From Ypsolopha sequella (lineage: Eukaryota; Arthropoda; Insecta; Lepidoptera; Ypsolophidae), in assembly GCA_934047225.1 (NCBI GenBank), contig CAKOHE010000061.1, forward strand, positions 1 through 64,000: a stretch of 64,000 bases of DNA. Direction: 5' to 3'. Below, piece by piece: positions 32,234 through 41,651 of the stretch (positions are counted from its first letter, which is position 1; every line of letters starts with the position of its first letter). The notes under the pieces were generated by a model. It was not told where the DNA came from and did not search any database. It was given only the letters and a program-made list of their open reading frames with translations. A program made the position numbers and the translations under genes.

Positions 32234-34190
32234 ATGGAAACCCGAAGCAAGAAGTCTGCCAGCATAATGCCGACTAACTCCGAGTCTACAGATACTACGG
32301 CCACAAGCGGCGGCAAGACACGAATACTTTAGACAACAGCGGCACTACCAACGTCACTGACACCACCGCCACGTACGACGCTTCTAAGGCAAACCCGACG
32401 GAGAAAGACGACGATCAGGTCGCAGACGACTCTTACACACGTCGGCCCCTCACACGTCTGCCCAGCGCTCCGCGTTCCATCGCTTCACACTCCAGCGCCT
32501 CACGAAGCCGTCGCAAAGAATTAGCAAAAGCTCGAGAAGAACTTCTACTCAAACAAGTGGAGTTGGCCGCCGCACGCGTCGCTGCCCTAGAAGAATCCTC
32601 AGATGAAGAAATCTTTGACGACATCACGATCCGAGAGAAAAACACGTCAGAATGGGTTCAACGAAATACATTAGAGCCGACGATGGAGCCACATAAACAA
32701 GATGACGTCACATGCACGCGGGAGGGTCTAACCATTCTGCAGCCAAATGAACGAGAGAGGGCGCCACTACAGTCCAGTGGCGCCATCAGGCAGGGAGCGG
32801 AAACCACGTACAACGTCGAACAGATTGATACTGCTAACCAGCGAACAAACGTGCATCCACCGTCGACGCGCCCGCCACACGACGCGAATACACGCAGAAA
32901 AGAGACACACGCGCCCGGGGCATACATCACACAGCCGCCGGCGTGATACTCTGAACAGCAAGCAAGAAACAACTTTAATTACCAAGAACTCGCGAATGCT
33001 TTCACACTCGCAGCACGCGCGGTTAATCCCAGTACTTCGTGGCGTAATCAAGAGTTACCATACTTCAACGGTTCGTCAAGCGATTGGCTGCCATTCAAAA
33101 CAGCCTTTGAAGAGTCTGCTAGTCATCTCACTGAACAAGAAAACCTAGCAAGACTACGCAGAAGCCTGAAAGGAGTCGCACGAGAAACCGCTCAATGTTT
33201 GTTCGTCGGTTCTACTACGTCAGAGAAAGTTATGAAACTTTTACAATCAAGATTCGGACGTCCAGATGCTTTAGTCATGGCAGAGATTAACAACCTGCGC
33301 ACACTTCCACGACTAACAGAAAACCCAAAAGATATCTGCATCTTCACGTCGAAAGTCCTGAATATCACCGCAACGATTCAAGCACTGAACAAACCCCACT
33401 ACCTATACAATACAGAGGTAGTACGTAACGTCGTCGACAAGCTACCATCAGCGCTTCGTTATTGCTACTACGACTACGCTGCTGAAGAACCAGAAGATCA
33501 GCCAGACCTTATCACACTCTCTAAGTTTCTGGAACGCACTGCCGACCGTTGCGGTGCATTTGCGCCCGCCGAGTTAATTACAAACACAGACCGGCGGGAG
33601 CACGGACCAATGAAGAAGCAAATACGCACCTATCATGTTGAAGAACCGACACCCACTATCACACTAGCGGTGTCATGTCCAGTTTGCAACGGCAATCATC
33701 GAGCTCCTGAATGCAACACTTTCAAGACTGCAGACTTAACTGCGAGATGGGAGTTAGCTAAAGAACACAAACTATGCTTCCGTTGCCTGAGAGTCCGCAA
33801 GTTTCGACACACCTGCAAGTCTAAGAAGTGCAACATCAGCGGATGCGAGTACACACATCACCCGCTACTACACAGTGTCTATCCAACACGACCCAAGCCA
33901 GAGAAGACCGCCAATACCACTGATTTAGCCACTATCGCCTCAGCTAAAGAGAAAGTCACGACGACGGCACTTCTGAAGATACTTCCGATACAAGTAGCCG
34001 GTCCAAAAGGCTCTTACGATACCTTTGCGCTCATGGACGACGGCTCTACATGTACCCTAATTGAAACTGCAATAGCAGACAAGATCGGCGCTACTGGACC
34101 ACCAGCACCATTTTACATAGAGGGAGTAGCCGGCACAAAAATCGACGCCCTTCAAGCAAGACGTGTCAGCGCATCAAGGGGCGCTACTCA
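32234..34190 (+). pseudogene. Gag and protease region of BEL element B, broken
   Basis: Starts METRSKKSASIMPTNSES at ATG 32234. The frame is lost near 32318-32330 (TAG at 32330-32332 in the first frame) and resumes at once in another frame. That frame continues through a coiled, charged region (KAREELLLKQVELAAARV), a stop TGA at 32944-32946, the DUF1759-type gag core (LPYFNGSSSDWLPFK), cysteine knuckles (CPVCNGNH near 33680, CFRCLRVRKFRHTC) and protease (MDDGSTCTLIE near 34032). A further frame change lies near 34185-34200. In an intact copy all this is one polyprotein with pol. The stop looks like a CGA-to-TGA change, which is inference. Part of the N-terminal region is duplicated with divergence (32157-32227 vs 32407-32481). 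Confidence 0.88.
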
Positions 34191-35335
34191 GAAAGCTACG
34201 ATATATCAGCCCGCACCATGGAGAGCCTTCAACTATCGCCACAGACTGTATCACGTGACATCATTCAAGCCAGTTCACACTTACAAGAAATTGAAGACCA
34301 GCTGGTTTATGAAGACGCAACTCCGACTGTACTACTTGGACAAGATAACTGGCACCTACTTCTCACACACGACGTGCGACGAGGCGATAGATCTCAACCG
34401 GTCGCCTCTCTTACCGACCTCGGCTGGGTACTACACGGCGTGCAAGAAGTTAGAGCGAGACAGCAGATACACAGAGTCAACCACGTGACCATTTCAACAG
34501 AAAGCGAACGCTCTATGGAAGATATGATGAAGCAACATTTTGCACTCGAATCTATCGGTGTGGAAGCCAAACGCTCGTTCAATAACGAAGAAAAACGAGC
34601 TCTACAAATATTACACGAGAAAACACGGCGATTACCGGCAGGAGGTTTCGAGACAGGACTACTGTGGCGAAAAGATGACCTGTTGCCGCCGAACAACTAC
34701 GATACAGCTATAAAAAGACTCGAACTCGTAGAGAAAAAACTCGACCGTAATGAGAACATGAAGAAAAGATACAAGAGTCAGATGCAAACGCTAATTGACA
34801 ATGACTTCGCCGAACTCGCACCTACTACGAAGCCAGCTAAAGTTTGGTACCTGCCACACTTCGCAGTTATCAATCCACAGAAGCCAGAAAAGCTGAGAAT
34901 TGTTCATGATGCAGCGGCCCGCACCAAAGGTTCCAGTCTTAACGACATGCTGCTTGCAGGACCTGACCTACTCCAATCACTACCGGGAGTACTCATGCGA
35001 TTTCGTCAAAGCCCGGTAGCAGTGACTGCCGACATCAAAGACATGTTTTTGAAGGTCACCATTAGAGAAGAGGACCGAGATATGCAACGATTCCTATGGA
35101 GAGACGATCGCCGCGACGGTACTCCTACTGAATACCGAATGAAGAGCGTCATCTTCGGAGCCACATCGTCACCATGTACGGCGATATACGTCAAAAATAA
35201 AAATGCAGAAGACTTCCAAGACACATATCCTGAGGCGGCAACAGCGATAATCAAGAATCATTATGTCGACGACTACCTATCAAGCTTCAACACAGAAGAA
35301 GAGGCTATTCAAATATCGTCACAAGTCGCCTACAT

Positions 35336-35366
<31 letters not shown>

Positions 35367-38357
35367 CTTTAATTAAAACGGACAAACCAATTACAATAAT
35401 TAAAGATAGTAACACAAACATAAAATGGTACAATCAAGTAAAATAAATAAGAGTAACACGTAAAGTCAGAAACAGGCCTTCTCACAAAAACACAAACACT
35501 CTGACAATATTTTCTGCCATCCATCAGCAAACAGATCACAGTCCTGATTGGCGTTTAGAAGAGCGTTGAGGGAGAGAAGAGTACGCGGTATGGGTGAGTT
35601 AGATCGCGCCTTTGTGCGACACGACGGCACAGCGAAAAACCTGTGCTTACGGCCGCGAAGATAATTAGTGGGAGTGAAAAATCGACACAGCTTACCATGC
35701 AGATCTGGAGCATCAATATCTCCCCGAAGAATTCTACACATGACCGCAAGCTGGTGCTTTACATACACAGTCAAGGGAACTTCCACTTACAACGATGGGC
35801 CTCCAACTCCAGACGAGTGCGCGCTGAACTAGCACCCAGTCAAAGAGAAGACGTGGTCCAACTTGACCCCGAGAAAATACTGGGAATGGTGTGGAATACC
35901 GAGACCGACACGCTGACATTTAACATCAACCGCCACAAGATTCCTGAGTACATCTTGGAAGGAGAGAAAACACCTACGAAAAGAGAGGCGCTGCGGACAG
36001 TAATGTCAATATATGATCCGCTGGGCATCGCCACACCCGTTACTATTCAAGCCAAACGAATTATGCAAGAGACATGGCGCTCGGGTATCGACTGGGACAC
36101 AAAACTACAGCCTGCTGAAGCAGATGCCTGGAGGAGATGGATAGAACGAGTTAAACAACTGCCGCAGCTAGCCGTGCCGCGCTGTCACAATCATCTTGCG
36201 CGCGCACATGATATACAAATCCATGTCTTTGTGGATGCAAGCTCATCTGCATATGCTGCGGCCATCTACTGGAGAGTAGTCGACGAATACGGCAAAATAT
36301 ACGTCTCTCTCATTGCTGGAAAGGGAAGAGTCGCACCATTAAAGATGATCTCCATCCCAAAACTTGAGCTGCAAGCTGCCGTTTTGGGCTGCCGCCTAGC
36401 ACAAACCTCCATTGAAGAACATGATCTGAAACCTTCAAGACGATTTTATTGGTCAGACTCACGCACAGTTCTCACATGGCTACGCACCGGCCCTCGAACA
36501 TACAAGCCTTACGTCGCTCATAGAGTAGCAGAGATCACAGAGAACACCAAAACAAATGAATGGAAATGGGTACCGACTAAGATGAATGTAGCGGACGACG
36601 CCACCCGCGACACGCCACAAAACTTCACTACAGAGCACCGATGGTTTCGTGGACCCGATTTCTTGTACCTACTTGAAGAAGACTGGCCCCGCGAAGAAAA
36701 TACTGCCACGGTCGAGATCACCGGTGAAGAGCGCGTGCACACTACAATCACACATACACGCTTGTCCGAGGCGCTACCCGACCCGACTCGCTTCTCAAGT
36801 TGGTTACGAGTCATGCGCGCCACAGCGCGAGTACTACAATTTATCGACAAGATACGTGTTACACAAAAATGCACGACTACACGCAAACGAACAAAGAAAT
36901 CAGAAGAGAACGACCCCACTTGGAACAAGACGAAGCCAAAGTCGAGCACGCCAACAACACCGACTGCTACGAGCGCCATACGAAACGATAGAAAACTCAT
37001 ATCTATCGAAGCAAGCGACCTACATCGCGCAGGACAATTATGGGAGCGCTCTCAGCAACAAGACGTCTTCGGTCAAGAGGTCAACGCACTACAAAAAGGG
37101 AACCCCCTCCCCTCCGACAGTCGATTAACACAGTTGTCTATCAAACTCGACAGCGACGGCGTCATACGGCTGAAATCGAGAGTAGCGGCAGCCGACAACA
37201 TTACGCCTTCACAACGCGAGCCGGCCATCATCGACGGGAACCACCCGTGGGCTCGTCTGTACATAAACTGGACACACACACAGCTTCACCACGGCGGTTT
37301 TGAAACAACTGCGAACGAAGTACGTCAGCACTACTGGGTACTACGGTTACGTCACGCTGTCCGCAACGAGCTGAAAAAATGTCAATACTGCCGCATACGA
37401 AGAGCGAAGCCAGCGCAGCCATCGACAGGCAATCACCCACACAGCCGTGTGGCACACCACCAGAGGCCATTTACATACACGGGACTAGACTATTTTGGCC
37501 CTCTACAAGTAACCGTCGGACGTACACGACAGAAGCGCTATGGTGTGTTGTTTACATGTCTAACAACTCGAGCAATACACCTAGAAATCGCCGGAAGCCT
37601 GACGACTGACTCCGCTATCATGGCTCTGAGACGCTTCATCAACCGCCGAGGCTGTCCGACCGAACTCTGCTCGGACCAGGGAACGAACCTACGCGGCGCC
37701 GATCTAGAGATGCAACGAGCAGCAGAGGAGGCCATGCGAGAGGAGGCGTCGATACGTTTTATCCGGTGGCGCTACGTGCCCCCGAGTGCTCCATTCATGG
37801 CTGGGGCCTGGGAACGTCTGGTGAGGAGTGTGAAGACATCACTTCGAGTCATACTGCATGAGCGAGCCCCCAAGGAAGAAGTACTCGCTACACTACTAGT
37901 AGAAGTCGAAAACATCGTGAATAGCCGCCCACTCACGCACGTATCCACTGACGCCGAAGATGAAGACGCCCTCACGCCAAACCACTTCATACTTGGTGGA
38001 CCGTCAAGAGTACCTCAACCTGGCATCTTCACGGAGCAAGACACCGCCGGTCGCAAAGAGTGGAGGATCAGTCAGCGACTCGCCGACATGTACTGGGCGC
38101 GCTGGGTACGAGAATACCTACCGGAGTTACAACACCGGCGGGAGCCGAACGCCCGAGGAGACATCCAGTTGAATGACCTCGTCCTGATAGCAGACGGAAC
38201 ACTCCCACGCAACTCATGGCCGCGCGGCATCATCGTAGCCACCTACCCCGGCCCAGATGGAGAAGTACGCGCAGTCGACGTAAGGACCAACAAGGGGATA
38301 CTCCGAAGACCAACAAAGAAGCTCGTAATTCTGCCGGTCACGCCAGAAGAAAAATAG
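34190..38357 (+). pseudogene. Pol region (RT, RNase H, integrase) of BEL element B, with insertion
   Basis: Open in one frame from about 34190 (ISARTMESLQLSPQTV) to TAG at 38357, except for the 429-bp LINE tail at 35336-35764. The insert is a multiple of three, so the frame is the same on both sides, but it brings a stop at 35370-35372. RT carries YVDD at 35262-35273. RNase H starts near 36228 (FVDASSSAYAAA). The zinc-binding integrase N-domain is near 37275-37400 (HHGGFE, CQYCRIRRA). The integrase core keeps Asp in GLDYFGP (about 37486), Asp in SDQGTN (about 37672) and Glu in GAWERLVRS (about 37807). The BEL-type C-terminal domain follows. Apart from the insertion the domain residues look sound, so decay is recent. 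Confidence 0.92.
35336..35764 (-). mobile_element. 5'-truncated LINE tail inserted in pol of element B
   Basis: 429 bp on the minus strand, flanked by tacat (35331-35335 and 35760-35764), a short possible target duplication. It encodes the last part of a LINE ORF2 (NYLRGRKHRFFAVPSCRTK, SPIPRTLLSLNAL) and ends in a (taaa)n tail, seen on the plus strand as atttatttattt from 35335. The C-terminal pattern is related to, but distinct from, the end of the LINE at 40966-44610, so it belongs to the same broad CR1-like group. Confidence 0.88.
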
Positions 38358-38420
38358 TCTACACTATGAGTCGGCGAACACGAGATAATCTTCAGCTACG
38401 AGAGCTGCGGCGGGAGAATA

Positions 38421-39004
38421 TGTTCGCGACTATAGCTACCTATTGATGTACATACTAGGATCAGTCACGTTTATTTTAAGTAAGGAGATAGTTATTTTGT
38501 AAATAGTTTTCTAAGTTTATTTTAAGAGCTGTATGTGATTTAATTAAAGTTTCAGCTTCAGAGTATTTTACTTAATCCAAATATATAAAATACATAGGTA
38601 TAGGTATAATAGATAATTAGTTATTTGCAGTTATTGTAAATAAAATATGTTTTGATAATAAATAATAGCTCAGGTGAGCTCTGCACGGTGTTGCTTTGTT
38701 AGTGGGTTCAAAAGCAGTCTATCTCGCTCGCACATCTTTTCTTTCACTACACCCGACTGCTGCTCGCTCGCACATCTTCCCTTTCTCTCGCACACTATAA
38801 ATATCTGCGGATTCCTTAGCAATCGCTCAGTATAAATATAAGCGTGGTTCCGAGCGGAACTCATACCCGTTCTGATCTTCTAACAAGCAACATCAGCAAT
38901 ACTAGCAGACCTCAACTGGCTTTCCAAGGAAACCTGTCTTTCTATTCAATCCCTGAACCAGCATTCGCTCAGTAATTAGTTGTGGGTCAGCGAAGGGGCC
39001 CACA
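38421..39004 (+). repeat. 3' LTR of BEL element B (584 bp)
   Basis: Intact copy, tgttcgcgac...ggggcccaca, followed by the target duplication tattc. Differs from the split 5' LTR at three sites that I can see (aagc/aagt, cacatttt/cacatctt, ctatcc/ctattc). Confidence 0.95.
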
Positions 39005-39024
39005 TATTCAGTCAATGGCAATTA

Positions 39025-39241
39025 TGGCGGCACGTCTACACGTTTGCCGCATTCCTTTTAGATATCAATAATCACGTCGGCGTCACCAAATTAGTTGAGG
39101 TATAAAATAAAATAGTTACTGCTTGATTGACGGCAAAGTATGTAATATATATTGACGAAAGATGAATCCTTATTTATACTTAATTATACGTGATTATTGA
39201 TATCTAAAAGGAATGCGGCAAACGTGTAGACGTGCCGCCAT
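39025..39241. mobile_element. MITE with perfect 53-bp terminal inverted repeats
   Basis: 217 bp. Arms 39025-39077 and 39189-39241 are exact complements over 53 bp by eye, starting tggcggcacgtctacacg. Flanked by TA on both sides (39023-39024, 39242-39243), as in Tc1/mariner targets. It sits 16 bp beyond the target duplication of element B. No coding capacity, so any movement would need a transposase from elsewhere. Confidence 0.9.
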
Positions 39242-39244
39242 AGT

Positions 39245-39398
39245 ATAGAACAACTTTTACTATAGAACGAATCCTGTATCTCAAAAAAAAAAATTACTGT
39301 TTCATAGCAAAATGCAATGCCGCTCGGCCGATATATATGGAAGGGCAGATTTTTTTTCGAGATTTCAGGGTTGGTTCCATAGTAAAAGTTGTTCTATA
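39245..39398. mobile_element. Second, degenerate MITE
   Basis: 154 bp with imperfect inverted ends of about 39 bp (tatagaacaacttttactat... at 39245, complement ending 39398). Possible TA duplication. Directly abuts the previous MITE, so both used the same small target region. Confidence 0.65.
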
Positions 39399-39537
39399 CA
39401 ATAGACTGAATAAGCCCTTTAAATATGGTCACACCTTTCTGTTACACGTTGTATATTATATTAAAATAACCTTAAAATACACTCTGCGTGTTTTTGCGTT
39501 CATATTAAATCTTAGATCAATCTTGTCAGTCTCAGTA

Positions 39538-40048
39538 AGTCTTAATCAGGATTCTAACAGTCAGGTTGTTGTGACACTTATCAGTGGTAAGTCTAGATGA
39601 CTCTTATTTAAGTCTTAATCAGGATTCTAACAGTCAGGTTGTTGTGACACTTATCAGTGGTAAGTCTAGATGACTCTTATTTAAGTCTTAATCAGGATTC
39701 TAACAGTCAGGTTGTTGTGACACTTATCAGTGGTAAGTCTAGATGACTCTTATTTAAGTCTTAATCAGGATTCTAACAGTCAGGTTGTTGTGACACTTAT
39801 CAGTGGTAAGTCTAGATGACTCTTATTTAAGTCTTAATCAGGATTCTAACAGTCAGGTTGTTGTGACACTTATCAGTGGTAAGTCTAGATGACTCTTATT
39901 TAAGTCTTAATCAGGATTCTAACAGTCAGGTTGTTGTGACACTTATCAGTGGTAAGTCTAGATGACTCTTATTTAAGTCTTAATCGGGATTCTAACAGTC
40001 AGGTTGTTGTGACACTTATCAGTGGTAAGTCTAGATGACTCTTATTTA
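39538..40048 (+). repeat. 73-bp tandem repeat, exactly 7 copies
   Basis: Copies start at 39538, 39611, 39684, 39757, 39830, 39903 and 39976; 7 x 73 = 511 bp with no partial copy. All look identical except for one substitution in the last (caggat to cgggat). Each unit begins agtcttaatc. Flanks carry short related strings (cagtctcagtaagtc; gacagtaataagggcttaat). No spacers, so not CRISPR. Confidence 0.97.
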
Positions 40049-40965
40049 AGACAGTAATAAGGGCTTAATAGAAGATTAAGACTGAATGAGCTATTGTTTA
40101 ATTCGCATAGATTAAATTATGTTAAGGTATGTTAATTCGAAAACCGTTTCGAGATTTTGGTTTAATTTGCCGTATTCTAAAAACCTCATGATGATGAATA
40201 TTGTTACGAAAAAGCTGCAACTTCCATTTGCCTTCGTGTGACGTCACTTGAGAAATGGCTATCAAGATAAATTTATAATAATTTGCTGATATGACAGATG
40301 AGTAGACAAACAGAGACCATTGTTTTTTAAGCACTTGAAGCAATTACACATCACAATCAGTATAACGTCTCCAAGTAAGATGGTGGTACCTCCACAGTCG
40401 AGCCCGGTATCAGCTGTACCACCTGTGTAATGTGTACAAATTATTATAAATTGTGAGAAATAAAAATATTTTCAATTTAAATCAATAAGTATGTAAAAAT
40501 ATAACTAGATATAACACGTTTTCTCGATAAAGATCAGTAACCCTGATGTAACACATCGAAAAGGTAATATTCAAAGGCATATGTTAGATAAAATGAGTAT
40601 GCGAAAGAATCACTTCCACACGCATTTTAGGGCTCCGTAACAGAAAGCAAAGTCTTTACTGTATCCTAGCTTCTGCCCGTGGTTTCGCCCTCGTGGCCTA
40701 CAGGAAACAAATAACATTATTTTTTGTCAGAAACAAACATTTAAGCACTTTCATTCCCTCTCAATTGCATACAAAAACTGACAATATTCCAAACAAAGCT
40801 AGCGAGGCCGAAAAACTCGTATGGTCGGACTACGAACGCGCCCAGCTCGTTCTTAGGCATATCTATATAATGTATCATTATATATGTATTTACTGAGTGT
40901 GTATTTTTTATATCTATTTATTCTACGTAAGCATTTCGTCGCAAGTGAAGACACTGGTTGCGTCT
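40049..40965. other. Spacer with repeat fragments
   Basis: Non-coding, AT-rich. About 50 bp at 40374-40425 (gatggtggtacctccacag...) recur at 45648-45695. A fragment at 40668-40698 (tagcttctgcccgtggtttc) is a dispersed GC-rich motif also seen near 45710. The 5' end of the next LINE may begin in here. Confidence 0.45.
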
Positions 40966-41650
40966 ATGTGTGCTAAAAACGACTCTAGTGCGGAGCCGAC
41001 TGAGACTCGAGAACAGCCGAACATCAGCCGAGCGCAGCCGAAAAGCGATGCGCGAGACCAGCCGACTGTCTCCGAACGCGCTCTACGAACCGAACAGCGA
41101 AGACAAGCTGTGCGAGCGGGACAATTGACATCATCATCGACCGCCGGCGCCGCCGCGAGAGGAAAGGAGAAAGCAGGCGAAATACAGCAATCCTGTGGAT
41201 TGGAACTGTGGTTCTCCTGCAGTAGCTGATTCCAATAAAACGAATGATAAGCAGCCGCAAGTAGAGAACTCTGAATTAAAGGATGGATGGACTTCTGTTT
41301 CTCATAAGAAAGTGGAGAGGAAGTCGTTGTTAAATGAAGTGAAAAAGGGTGGCAATGCTAGCTGTGATTTTCAAGCTATTGAGCGCAAAAAATATCTTCA
41401 TGTGTGGTATCTGCACCCGGAAACCGCTAAAGATAAAATACTCAAGCATGTTAAGAATGTTACAGGTTCGGAGGACATCAAGGTTGATAAAATTACTCCA
41501 AAAAGTAAAAGGGATTATGCTTCATTTTTAGTAGGGGTGCCGGAAAAATTATTCCCCAAAATATACCAAACGGATTCCTGGCCCCTGAACGCCGAGTTTA
41601 GTGAATGGGTGTGGTTTCGAAGAACGGCAGGACAACCATTCGATAACTAA
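40966..41650 (+). pseudogene. ORF1 of the CR1-group LINE, one frame break
   Basis: Starts MCAKNDSSAEPTETREQ, low complexity and charged, in one frame to about 41185. It then continues in the next frame (VDWNCGSPAVADSNKTND...) to TAA at 41648-41650. The C-terminal 90 residues (KKYLHVWYLHPETAKDKIL ... EWVWFRRTAG) match a conserved ending that I recall in ORF1 proteins of lepidopteran CR1-like LINEs. This protein should bind element RNA. No zinc knuckle is visible. ORF2 overlaps its end in another frame. Confidence 0.7.
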
Positions 41651-41651
41651 G

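Larger units (their letters stand above)
26046..39004 (+). mobile_element. BEL/Pao LTR retrotransposon B with two nested LINE insertions
   Basis: Plus-strand element with TG...CA LTRs of 584 bp and a 5-bp target duplication tattc (26041-26045 and 39005-39009). The 5' LTR is split by a full-length LINE (26490-31939), and the pol region by a 429-bp LINE tail (35336-35764). Without these the element is about 7.07 kb, normal for BEL/Pao. LTR-LTR comparison by eye shows 3 differences in 584 bp (about 0.5 percent), so it is young. A primer-site candidate TGGTCCTTCTACCCG starts at 32095, 4 bases after the 5' LTR. A purine-rich stretch (ggcgggagaa) lies just before the 3' LTR. Gag-pol is broken by frame changes and a stop, so this copy is not autonomous. 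Confidence 0.95.

Noticed and set aside
39538..40048. Regular repeat array, possible CRISPR
   Set aside because: Copies are directly adjacent with no spacers, and the genome is eukaryotic. It is a plain tandem repeat.
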